Shown piece by piece: positions 44,940 through 52,604 of a stretch of DNA of 64,000 bases. Position 1 is the stretch's first letter, and each line of letters opens with the position of its first letter. This stretch comes from Deltaproteobacteria bacterium (GTDB taxonomy: Bacteria; Myxococcota; JACPTQ01). The position numbers were made by a program, and so were the translations under genes. The DNA lies in the NCBI GenBank assembly GCA_016192705.1, contig JACPTQ010000050.1, forward strand, positions 1 to 64,000, in the 5' to 3' direction. Below the pieces are notes generated by a model. It did no database searches. It was not told where the DNA came from and saw only the letters and a program-made list of their open reading frames with translations.

Positions 44940-46988
44940 TTATGGCGACACGCAGCCGCGGAGGATTCGCGTCTGACACGGGAGACTCGCGGTTTCGTCG
45001 CAGCCCCGTATCGGCGCGTAGACGATGTTGTATTTTCCTGGCGCTATTCGCGTGTCGTATGAGGAAGTTGCACGCGTGTCGAGCGTCGCGAGCGTGCCGG
45101 TCGCACCCCCGCCTCCACGAAGACTCAAGAGACCGGGACTCGCATGCTGGGCTGTGAGCGCCGCACCGTTCAGCGTGATCCGCCCCGTGAGGCGAATGGT
45201 CGGGATGTCGATGTCGAGGGCGCCGTCCGAAGTAAGCGCGACAGATGAACGCACGAGCGCGCGTTCCATGCAGGGATAAACCGACCCCGCGCATCCCGAG
45301 TAGACCGCCGAATGGCGAAACCAAGATTCGTACAAACCGGCGAAGAGTCGAACATCAAACGTCGCCGTGCGGCTGACATCGTCGACGAACGGCGCAATCG
45401 AGAAGTCGGCGCCGTCCGCGTCTATCCACGCGCGGATGTCCAGCTCTTCCGGAGCCGGTGCGCCGTTTAGCGTCACACGCCCGATCACCCGAATGGTTCG
45501 AAGGTCGATGTCGTACGAGCCGTCGCGCATGAAGGTCACGCCGCTTCGAACGACAGCGCCACTTCCGCAAGGTAAAAGGCTCCCCTCGCACGACTCAAGA
45601 TTGTGGAACATGATGTCGTAGGTGCCCGGGATGAAGCGGCGGTCGAATCGATCGGTGCCATCGGAGAACTGGAAAACCGTAGGCGTCGAACCGCGCGCGT
45701 CGCGAAGCGACAGTTTTACCGAACCAGCCGGAGGCGCGGCGCCGTTCAGTGTGACGCGTCCTGTGATTCGAACCGTCGGGATGTTGATGTCGAGAGCGCC
45801 GCTCGCGGTGACGACGACGGGGCCACCGATTCGCGCGCTTTTCTGACAGGGGTAAGGGCTGCTCGCACACGTCGCCGAGCCGCGACCATAAAAGATGTCG
45901 TAGGTCCCCTTGAACACCTGAACGTCAAACGTTCCGGGGGTGTCCGCGAGGGCGGTCAATTTCGCTTTCGCGCCGTTTTGCGAGGTGAGCCCGATCTCGC
46001 TTTCGGGTGAGGCCGCGGGAAGCGCCGCGCCGTTTAGCGTGACCCGCCCCGTGAGACGAACCGTCTCGATATTGATGTCGAGCGAGCCGTCGGCCGTTAC
46101 GGGGATCGCCGCGCGAACCACCCCGGATGTTTGACACGGAATGCTCTTCCCGCGGCAGGCGCTTGCGGCGATGTTCGAGGCATACCAAATGTCGAAGGTG
46201 TCGCGAAAAAGGCGAATGTCGTACGCGCTACTCGGGAGCGCTCTGAGGTTGAGATTTAGGTAAGAGCCGGAAGTTGCCACGAAGCCGAGATTTGCATCGG
46301 CGGACGCTGGCCATGCGGTGCCGTTCAGCGTGACGCGCCCCGTAAGGCGGACCGTCGAGAGATCGATGTTCACCGCGCCGTTCGTGGTGAGGCGAAGCGC
46401 GGACCGGATGCGCGCTCCCTGCTGGCACGGGTACGCCCCACCGTGCGTGCAAGCGGAGCTGGTGTCATAGATGACATCGTACGTTCCAGGGATCACGCGG
46501 ACATCAAATGCGCCGCCCGCCCGTTGAACTTTTGCGAGGTCGAGGAAATGCCCAGCGATCGGCGTTTCGGTGTGGCGAAGGAAAAGTGTTGGCAATCCCG
46601 TTGTGACGGCGGGGAGCGCGGCGCCGTTCAGCGTGACGCGCCCCGTGATTCGTACCGTGGGAATATCGATGTCGAGCACGCCGCTTGCCGTGAGCGCGAT
46701 GCCGCAGCGTGCTGGGTCGAGCGGGTCGGTGCCCGCGTCTATACGTGCGCCCGCGTCCCCAAGCACCCCAGCACCCGCGTCCGCAACCGTGCCCGCATCT
46801 GCAACCGCTCCCGCGTCCGTGACCGTTCCGGGAAACCTGATGCCCGAGCCCGCATCCGCACCCGCAGCCGCGCCCGCGTCGACGATTTGCTCGGGCGGCT
46901 CCTCGTACAGAACGTACTCCATCGGTGCTCCGCCGCTTCCGCACGCCGAAACCACAAACAGCCCAAGAATTGGATTTATGCGCCGCAT
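44940..46988 (-). CDS. lipoprotein with six tandem carboxypeptidase-like repeats
   Basis: 682 residues from ATG 46988 (GTGGAG six bases upstream). Lipobox in LGLFVVSACGSG. A linker of Asp-Ala-Gly repeats is followed by six repeats of about 95 residues, each with a (I/L)DI(D/N)xxTVR(I/L)TGRVTLNGA segment and a (V/F)xPGTYDIxY segment, then a Cys and YPCQ. The GRVTLNG-A pattern resembles carboxypeptidase regulatory-like (CarboxypepD_reg) beta sandwiches. Conserved Cys pairs suggest a disulphide per repeat. Probably a surface-exposed structural or binding protein. It lies 15 bases after the RCC1 lipoprotein gene and shares the motif GIRFPGT plus DAG linker with it, so both are one transcript from P4. 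Confidence 0.85.
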   Translation of the reverse strand: MRRINPILGLFVVSACGSGGAPMEYVLYEEPPEQIVDAGAAAGADAGSGIRFPGTVTDAGAVADAGTVADAGAGVLGDAGARIDAGTDPLDPARCGIALTASGVLDIDIPTVRITGRVTLNGAALPAVTTGLPTLFLRHTETPIAGHFLDLAKVQRAGGAFDVRVIPGTYDVIYDTSSACTHGGAYPCQQGARIRSALRLTTNGAVNIDLSTVRLTGRVTLNGTAWPASADANLGFVATSGSYLNLNLRALPSSAYDIRLFRDTFDIWYASNIAASACRGKSIPCQTSGVVRAAIPVTADGSLDINIETVRLTGRVTLNGAALPAASPESEIGLTSQNGAKAKLTALADTPGTFDVQVFKGTYDIFYGRGSATCASSPYPCQKSARIGGPVVVTASGALDINIPTVRITGRVTLNGAAPPAGSVKLSLRDARGSTPTVFQFSDGTDRFDRRFIPGTYDIMFHNLESCEGSLLPCGSGAVVRSGVTFMRDGSYDIDLRTIRVIGRVTLNGAPAPEELDIRAWIDADGADFSIAPFVDDVSRTATFDVRLFAGLYESWFRHSAVYSGCAGSVYPCMERALVRSSVALTSDGALDIDIPTIRLTGRITLNGAALTAQHASPGLLSLRGGGGATGTLATLDTRATSSYDTRIAPGKYNIVYAPIRGCDETASLPCQTRILRGCVSP

Positions 46989-47003
46989 CGCCAACTCCAC
47001 CCC

Positions 47004-48614
47004 TTACGGGTTCTCGATGAAAATGGGTTCATCGGCCGACCAATCTCTCAATCGTCCGCCCTGGCCGTAAACGTTGGAGCCCCAGCACGCGACGAGCCCG
47101 CCATCGGCGACGGCACAAGCGTGGTTACTCCCCACCGAGACTTCGCGCACGCCTGACACGAGTCCTGTGACATCAACTGGGACAAGTGATCTTGTGGAAA
47201 CACCGGCGTTCCCAAGCTGGCCGTAAGAGTCGGAGCCCCAACAGAGAAGGCCCCCTGAAACAGTGAGGGCGCACGAAGAACTCCCTCCGGCCGCTCCGCG
47301 AAGGACGCCGGACGCGAGGCCCTCCACATTAACAACCCCCGAAACGCTGCTTGTGGTGGTACCATCTCCAAGCTGGCCCGAGTCGTTGTCGCCCCAACAG
47401 CGAACGGCGCCGCCGTCGACCACCGCACAAGAGTGCCAGTCGCCGACGGCAACATCGATAACGTCTCCTGCGATTCGGTTCTCCTCGGTGGGGTTGGGGT
47501 CGGAAAATACCCCCCAAGTCCAAAGTCGTCCCGAAGAGACCATATAAACCCTGCCGTAATCCGCCGTGATTCGCGCCACCACGCTCGTGACCTGGGGAAC
47601 CGGGATAGGAGTTGCGCCAGCGTCAACGGTGATGCTGGAACCCCCCCCGAGCGTTTTTCCCCAACACCGAACACCGCCCGCTGACATCGCGGCACACGAA
47701 AACTGTGTCCCCACGGCGATCTCCTTGACGCCCGCCGCAAGCCCCACGACGTCACGCGGCGTTAGGGAGTCGTTGAAGGTCCCATCTCCAAGCTCGCCCA
47801 TGCGGTTTGACCCCCAGCACTTAGCGCCGCCCGAAGTTGTGACGGCACACGTGTGGCTGCAAGGACCACTTTGAGATCCGAAACGATAACAATAAGAATC
47901 GTTTGGTGCGGTCGAAACTTGGCGGATGCCTGTTGACAGGCCGACAACGTCTTGAGGGGTCGCCCTATCCAACGTTTTCCCGTCGCCGAGCTGCCCAGAC
48001 TTGTTTTTCCCCCAACACTTGACGCCGCCTTGCGACGTTACCGCACACGAATAATTCGCCCCTGCGGAAATAGCCGTTGCGGTACAGCAGCCGGCGTCGC
48101 AGCGCAAATAGCCGGGCCAACAGCTTGTGGCGCAAGTTCTAGTCGCGAGATCGCACCTCGTGTTGACCCCGCACCACGTGTCGTCGCGGCATCCCGGATG
48201 GCAGCGATGCGTGTCGAGCTCGCAGATTTCACCACGCGAACATTGGTCGTCGTTCGCGCAGCCGCTCTTGCATTCGCCGGTCGCGAGATCGCAAAACGTC
48301 GCCGCAGGGCAAGGCGCGGTGCGGCAGTCGACGTCGGGCGGTGGCGATCCCGCGTCGGGCAATTCCCATCCTGCGTCAGTCCGCGTCGCGCCACCGTCGC
48401 GCACGATTCCAGCGTCGGTCCGCGCGCCCGCATCCGCGAGCGTGCCGGGAAACCGGATCCCGGCATCTGTGTCGACGAATCGATCGGGTGGTCCGCCGCC
48501 GTCCGTTTCAAAACCCCCCGGTGAACCCTGTCCGCAGGCCGCCGCGCCGGAGCCGCCCGCCGCGACGAACCAAGCCGCGAACAATCGCCGAAGCGGGTCG
48601 TTTGTTCTCGCCAT
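47004..48614 (-). CDS. RCC1-repeat lipoprotein with Cys-rich N-terminal region
   Basis: 536 residues. Lipobox in VAAGGSGAAACGQ, then an Asp-Ala-Gly linker with the GIRFPGTLADAGA motif. A Cys-rich segment (about 95-180; CDLATGECKSGC, CELDTHRCHPGC, CDLATRTCATSC) is followed by RCC1 blades with HTCAVTTSGGAKCWGSNRMG, CWGDNDSGQLGDGTTTS, and similar, forming an exposed beta-propeller. First gene after promoter P4, 46 bases from the -10 to the ATG. The C-terminus ends ADEPIFIENP. Confidence 0.86.
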   Translation of the reverse strand: MARTNDPLRRLFAAWFVAAGGSGAAACGQGSPGGFETDGGGPPDRFVDTDAGIRFPGTLADAGARTDAGIVRDGGATRTDAGWELPDAGSPPPDVDCRTAPCPAATFCDLATGECKSGCANDDQCSRGEICELDTHRCHPGCRDDTWCGVNTRCDLATRTCATSCWPGYLRCDAGCCTATAISAGANYSCAVTSQGGVKCWGKNKSGQLGDGKTLDRATPQDVVGLSTGIRQVSTAPNDSYCYRFGSQSGPCSHTCAVTTSGGAKCWGSNRMGELGDGTFNDSLTPRDVVGLAAGVKEIAVGTQFSCAAMSAGGVRCWGKTLGGGSSITVDAGATPIPVPQVTSVVARITADYGRVYMVSSGRLWTWGVFSDPNPTEENRIAGDVIDVAVGDWHSCAVVDGGAVRCWGDNDSGQLGDGTTTSSVSGVVNVEGLASGVLRGAAGGSSSCALTVSGGLLCWGSDSYGQLGNAGVSTRSLVPVDVTGLVSGVREVSVGSNHACAVADGGLVACWGSNVYGQGGRLRDWSADEPIFIENP

Positions 48615-48659
48615 TTTACATTCCCTCCCGTACCGTCGGTGCCTTGGTCATCTACCTAA

Positions 48660-48686
48660 GAGACGGAGCCAAGGGCGACTTGTTGC
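48660..48686 (-). promoter_or_regulatory. ECF-like promoter element P4
   Basis: Minus strand: GCAAC (48686-48682), 16 nt, CGTCTC (48665-48660), then TTAG. It lies 46 bases upstream of the RCC1 lipoprotein ATG; GGGAGGGA serves as ribosome-binding site. Confidence 0.78.
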
Positions 48687-48708
48687 GTAAGGAATCGTAA
48701 GACCTTGC

Positions 48709-49842
48709 CTACTGCCCGCTCGCAACTTTCTGCGCGGCGATCCGCTCGATGAGCTTCGCCTTGTTGCGCTCGAACGCTGTACGTCGGGCCAGGGTGCGGT
48801 CAGCGATGGCGGCTTTCCACGCCGCTTTCGCCTTCTTCTTCCACGCGGTACAACGGGTGTCCCACTGCTTCTCGGCCTTTGCGTTTAGCGCCGCAAAGCG
48901 GTTATCCCGCGTGCGCTCTGAAATGTTTGCCACGCGAATCGCGGCGAACTTCGGCTCCCAGGCATCCCAATACTTATTCGAGCACGCCCGGGCGCCCTTG
49001 TTTACCGCGTTCCATTCGTTTCTTCGCTCCTTTGAAAGTTGCCCCGCGTTGGCGAGCACCGTGATGTCGCGGGGGTCAAGATTCGTAAAGGCGAAAGGCG
49101 ACGGCCACGCGTCGGGCTTGCCGATTCCGTTCACGACGCCGACGATGCGGCCCCGGTAGCGCCCACCATCGATGGTCACGACCACGATGTCTTGGTCCCT
49201 TAGGGAAGTCCAAACGAGTCCCACCATTCCGGCCGCGAGTTCGGGAGGTGAACCAACACCATACTGTTTGTAAGCGTCGATAATCCATTTCAGGACCGGA
49301 TCGTCCGCGGGGCCCACCGCCGTATATCTGTTGTAATTGTGCACCACCGGCCAGTAACGATGTCGGTCGAATTCATTCGTTGGCTGTGTCGTCACGACGA
49401 AGTCTTTGAGGTCCGACTCGGCGAAGGCGGCGCTGACCTTGTCGAGGTTTATGGAGTCTTCGAGCGTGTACTTGCCTGGAAAGCGCGTCATCACGGCGCG
49501 CGAACGGATTCGGTCGTGCTGCTTTTGCATTTCGAGCTGCGACCGATGTCTGGTGATCACAGCGAACTGATCGGCCAGCATTTTGAACTGGTCCGCCATC
49601 TCCGCAGTCGCACCCGCGGCTTTCGCCTTCCGCTCGAGCGCGGCGACCTGTTCCCGGTGGGCCTCGAGGTCTGAACCGTTATTGCTTTGGAACTTCCAGT
49701 GTATCGCGTGGGCCTCGTGCTTAAGCTCCGAAAAACGCTTCCAGCTCGGCTCCGGCGCCTCAGCCAGGGCATCGGCACCGCCGACCATCGATCCCATCGT
49801 CAACACGGCCATGAAATTCCAAACAAACATCGAACGACTCAT
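48709..49842 (-). CDS. secreted coiled-coil-rich protein, unknown function
   Basis: 377 residues with a signal peptide (FMAVLTMGSMVGGADALAEA) and the start set by AGAGGAG. Helical N-terminal third (LEAHREQVAALERKAKAAGA). The middle globular part includes VVVTIDGGRYRGRIVGVVNG, an SH3-like strand pattern. The C-terminal Lys/Arg/Ala helix is KKKAKAAWKAAIADRTLARR. No family recognised. Single gene behind promoter P5. Confidence 0.72.
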   Translation of the reverse strand: MSRSMFVWNFMAVLTMGSMVGGADALAEAPEPSWKRFSELKHEAHAIHWKFQSNNGSDLEAHREQVAALERKAKAAGATAEMADQFKMLADQFAVITRHRSQLEMQKQHDRIRSRAVMTRFPGKYTLEDSINLDKVSAAFAESDLKDFVVTTQPTNEFDRHRYWPVVHNYNRYTAVGPADDPVLKWIIDAYKQYGVGSPPELAAGMVGLVWTSLRDQDIVVVTIDGGRYRGRIVGVVNGIGKPDAWPSPFAFTNLDPRDITVLANAGQLSKERRNEWNAVNKGARACSNKYWDAWEPKFAAIRVANISERTRDNRFAALNAKAEKQWDTRCTAWKKKAKAAWKAAIADRTLARRTAFERNKAKLIERIAAQKVASGQ

Positions 49843-49867
49843 GTTTCTCCTCTTTCTCTTTCATCTA

Positions 49868-49894
49868 AGAGACGGGTCGTCGAACGATTTGTTG
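49868..49894 (-). promoter_or_regulatory. ECF-like promoter element P5
   Basis: Minus strand: GCAAC (49894-49890), 16 nt, CGTCTC (49873-49868), then TTAG. The -10 ends 25 bases before the ATG at 49842. Confidence 0.8.
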
Positions 49895-49959
49895 CGCAAG
49901 GAAATGTCGGGGAATTGGAGTCGCGGTGGGAATGCGATTGGGGCGGTCTTCAAATCATA

Positions 49960-50235
49960 TCAACGGCTCCGCGCGACCGACGACTGGAACCCCTTGACCC
50001 ATGCGTCCAAATCTTTGTCGGCCGTCATCATTTTGCAGAACGCCTTAATCTCGTCCTTGGCCAGCGGTTTATTGTCTGGTCCCGTTTGACTCCAGAGCCG
50101 CTGCTTCGCCTTTTGACAAAATGCGTCGTCCTTTCCTTCGCAAACCTTCTTCTCGATTTTCGGGCAGTCGTCGCCGCTGCAACCGGCCACAAACGCCAGT
50201 GCCAGTAGGCTCAGTCCAATTCGAATACCTTTCAT
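49960..50235 (-). CDS. small lipoprotein with conserved cysteines
   Basis: 91 residues. Lipobox in LALAFVAGCSG. The mature part (CPKIEKKVCEGKDDAFCQKA, then IKAFCKMMTAD) has evenly spaced Cys typical of a small disulphide-bonded helical domain; the other small lipoprotein at 52177 has a similar Cys pattern. It lies 64 bases after the 50300 gene on the same strand without its own promoter element, so P6 should serve both. Confidence 0.7.
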   Translation of the reverse strand: MKGIRIGLSLLALAFVAGCSGDDCPKIEKKVCEGKDDAFCQKAKQRLWSQTGPDNKPLAKDEIKAFCKMMTADKDLDAWVKGFQSSVARSR

Positions 50236-50299
50236 CTACTGTACCTCCATTTCATGTTGATACCCATATTCTACGGAAACCCGAGAAACGCATTCAGCC

Positions 50300-51427
50300 T
50301 TACTTGCAGGAGCAGACCTGGTATTCCGGCCGGAATAGGTCCACGTGGACAACGCCGTACTTTCCGCCCTTGTAAACCTGCACCGCAAGAAAACGCTTGA
50401 GGCGGCAGAAAGACTCTCCCGGGTGTTGCAGAAGCGCCGCTCCGGCCGTGTCGCGCTTAACCGGTATCCTGAAGTCATTGACCGCGACGTTCCAGCTCTT
50501 CCTGATGACGACCCTTTTCACATTGGCGTCGCGAAACGTCGCCTTCACGTCGGCGACCACCGTCTTAGGGGCCGCAGCAAATCCCTTGGGAAGCCGTGAC
50601 ACCCGCTCGGCCTTTGGAAACTCGGCCGCGAATGCTTTGGCGGCCTCTAGGATCGGGGCAAATCTTTCGATGGGAACCGGGGAGTCCGCGAAGGCGCCGA
50701 GCTCGGTGTAGCGTGCGCTCAGCTTATCACTGAGCGTCGCCGTATCGAACAGCGCGCTGCTCTCCGAGGTAATCGTCCCGTCGGTCGCGAGTGCTTCCTG
50801 AAAACCCTTGATCGCTTTGACTCTCTCAGCGACGAAGAGTTCGAGATCGTGGTCGAGCACGGCCTTGGCGATCGTCTTCCGCTTCGCTGCGAGCTCGCAG
50901 GCCGGGTGGTTAAGCGCGTCATCTTTGCAAAGACGCTCGACGTCCCCGAGGTCGTGAAGCGCCCTCACGATTTTCTTGATCTCACGTTCCTGGCGCGGAG
51001 TGCCGTAACGATTCTCAGTACCAGTGTTGAGGTCCTCGACGAGGCTGATGGCCACGCGGTGTTTGCGCTTCATCGCGCGAGCTTGTTTGTCGTGAGCGGC
51101 GCCGCGCTGCACCTTGGCACGGTGCGCGGCAAGCTGTCTCTTCGCGTCATCGAAGCGCTTAGCCAGCTTCGAGACGTCATAGTCAGGGTCGAGTTTCTGG
51201 ATCTTCTTGATCGCCGCGTCCATGTTGTCGACGTTGTATTTGGCTTGGTCCCAATCGGCGTCACCGACCCTTTTGTCGAATGCCTTGGCGTTGAAATCGA
51301 AGACGTTTTCCTTAATGGCGACAATTTGGTCATCGCGCTCGCCAGCGACTGCGTCGGTCAGGCCGAGTGGTCCCTCGGCCGCCATCGCCAACAACACGAC
51401 ACCAAACGTCATTCTTAATCCCTTCAT
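50300..51427 (-). CDS. secreted helical protein, unknown function
   Basis: 375 residues. Start set by AAGGAGG eight bases upstream; signal peptide MTFGVVLLAMAAEGPLGLTDAVAG. Mostly charged helices (VSKLAKRFDDAKRQLAAHRA, EIKKIVRALHDLGDVERLCK), with a smaller C-terminal alpha/beta part ending FRPEYQVCSCK. It resembles the 48709 gene in size and style but I see no clear common motif. First gene behind promoter P6. Confidence 0.72.
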   Translation of the reverse strand: MKGLRMTFGVVLLAMAAEGPLGLTDAVAGERDDQIVAIKENVFDFNAKAFDKRVGDADWDQAKYNVDNMDAAIKKIQKLDPDYDVSKLAKRFDDAKRQLAAHRAKVQRGAAHDKQARAMKRKHRVAISLVEDLNTGTENRYGTPRQEREIKKIVRALHDLGDVERLCKDDALNHPACELAAKRKTIAKAVLDHDLELFVAERVKAIKGFQEALATDGTITSESSALFDTATLSDKLSARYTELGAFADSPVPIERFAPILEAAKAFAAEFPKAERVSRLPKGFAAAPKTVVADVKATFRDANVKRVVIRKSWNVAVNDFRIPVKRDTAGAALLQHPGESFCRLKRFLAVQVYKGGKYGVVHVDLFRPEYQVCSCK

Positions 51428-51450
51428 TTCTTAATCCTCCTTCTACCCAT

Positions 51451-51477
51451 GAGACGGAGCCGCGAGCGGTTTGTTGC
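51451..51477 (-). promoter_or_regulatory. ECF-like promoter element P6
   Basis: Minus strand: GCAAC (51477-51473), 16 nt, CGTCTC (51456-51451). Its whole spacer is identical to that of P7. The -10 ends 23 bases before the ATG at 51427. Confidence 0.8.
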
Positions 51478-51496
51478 GCGGACGAGAATGTCCCGA

Positions 51497-52084
51497 TTAG
51501 TTGCAGCCGGTGGGCGGAGCCAGGCTATTTGGATTACAAACCGACGTGCTCACGTTCCCAAGCGGGCAGCACTTGTGAAAAGATAGGCTTGCCCGAGAAC
51601 ACGTCGACCAGCTCTCGCATGGGAGCCGGCACGTGCCCGCGGTGTCGCCGGAGCGGGATACGCAGATGAGTTTGTCGCCCGTGCAGTAGGTTGTGTCGCG
51701 ACAAACGTCTCCGGGCGCTGCCGAGGGAGTGCCGCCCCCGCCGACCCCCGCATCGACAGTTCCCGTTCCGCCACCGGTGCCGCCACCCGTCGTACACAGG
51801 CCGTTGCTGGTCGGTTTCGCCGTGCATTCGCCGGGTGCAATCGGTCCGCAAGTCTCGTACGCCGCCTGATCCGCACACGCGTAATAGGAACCGTCGATGC
51901 AGCAAAACAGAGTCCCCGATGTCGATCCGCCCCCGCCCGTTCTCGTTCCGCCCCCGCCCTGCGGTGGCTGTCCTGTCCCGGACCCTTTGACACCCGTGTC
52001 AGCCCCGGTGCCGGGATTATCGTTATTCGAACCACCGCATGCGAGAACGCCAGCGCACAACAACATAGCAATTCTGTATAGCAA
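51497..52084 (-). CDS. Cys-rich lipoprotein with a duplicated, frame-shifted start region
   Basis: 195 residues if translation starts at TTG 52084. Lipobox in LLCAGVLACGG, a Gly/Thr-rich linker, then a Cys-rich domain (FCCIDGSYYACADQAAYETC, DVCRDTTYCTGDKLICV, CRLPCESWSTCSR, HKCCPLGN). The natural start, ATG 52097 behind GAGGAT, is out of frame because ACAGAATTGCTAT is duplicated in tandem (52065-52090). With one copy the gene would begin MKHRIAMLLCAGVLACGG, an ideal lipoprotein signal. The gene may therefore be poorly translated or phase-variable. It lies 92 bases after the 52177 gene and should be read from P7. Confidence 0.75.
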   Translation of the reverse strand: MLYRIAMLLCAGVLACGGSNNDNPGTGADTGVKGSGTGQPPQGGGGTRTGGGGSTSGTLFCCIDGSYYACADQAAYETCGPIAPGECTAKPTSNGLCTTGGGTGGGTGTVDAGVGGGGTPSAAPGDVCRDTTYCTGDKLICVSRSGDTAGTCRLPCESWSTCSRASLSFHKCCPLGNVSTSVCNPNSLAPPTGCN

Positions 52085-52090
52085 TTCTGT
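52065..52090. repeat. 13-bp tandem duplication in a lipoprotein start
   Basis: ATAGCAATTCTGT occurs twice back to back (52065-52077 and 52078-52090). One unit is not a multiple of three and shifts the ATG at 52097 out of frame with the lipoprotein gene. Confidence 0.95.
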
Positions 52091-52176
52091 GTTTCATCGT
52101 TCTTATCCTCATTTGTCTTTTTCCTTTTCTAGAAACCCTCAGACCATCTTTCCTCTCCGAACTTCAGAGATTCATT

Positions 52177-52509
52177 TCACCGCGCCGCGATCGCCTGCTC
52201 GAACTTCTTTTGAACGTCGGCGCATTTCTGCAAATTCGCCTGCGAATACACCTCGGACAGGCAGTCGACCTGCTCGACCGGAAGCGTCTTGCAAAGCGAC
52301 ATCGTTGGTCCCTTTATCGTCTCGAGGAGCCCGCGCATCTCTTTCGGGGCACTCGCCAACTCCTTCTCCCAAACGTCGTTACACTTCTTTTCCGTCGGGC
52401 TCTTGCTGCAACCGATGGTGGCCACGAGCCCCATCGCGAGCACCGCTGAAGAAATCATGCGACCCATCTTCGTCCCACTCTTGTTTCGCCTGCGTTTCTC
52501 GTTACACAT
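52177..52509 (-). CDS. small lipoprotein with conserved cysteines
   Basis: 110 residues from ATG 52509 (AGGAGG seven bases upstream). Basic N-region, then lipobox VLAMGLVATIGCSKSP. The mature part is helical with Cys (KKCNDVWEKEL, MSLCKTLP, VDCLSEVY, LQKCADVQKKF), similar in style to the small lipoprotein at 49960. First gene behind promoter P7, and divergent from the kinase-sigma module. Confidence 0.75.
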   Translation of the reverse strand: MCNEKRRRNKSGTKMGRMISSAVLAMGLVATIGCSKSPTEKKCNDVWEKELASAPKEMRGLLETIKGPTMSLCKTLPVEQVDCLSEVYSQANLQKCADVQKKFEQAIAAR

Positions 52510-52530
52510 CGTTATCCTCCTTTTGCCCAT

Positions 52531-52557
52531 GAGACGGAGCCGCGAGCGGTTTGTTGC
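52531..52557 (-). promoter_or_regulatory. ECF-like promoter element P7
   Basis: Minus strand: GCAAC (52557-52553), 16 nt, CGTCTC (52536-52531). The -10 ends 21 bases before the ATG at 52509. It is in the divergent region shared with the kinase gene. Confidence 0.8.
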
Positions 52558-52604
52558 GCAAAACAAAGTTCGCCCCCAGAATCGACAGGGGAGGGTGCGC
52601 GCGC

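Noticed and set aside
41708-52557. GCAAC-N16-CGTCTC considered as a riboswitch or attenuator
   Set aside because: In P5-P7 it lies only 21-26 bases from the start codon with nothing else conserved, and the fixed two-box spacing fits a promoter better than RNA structure. A dual operator cannot be fully excluded.
52558-52604. A matching plus-strand promoter of the same type for the kinase gene
   Set aside because: No GCAAC-N16-CGTCTC in that orientation; only an AT-rich patch is visible.
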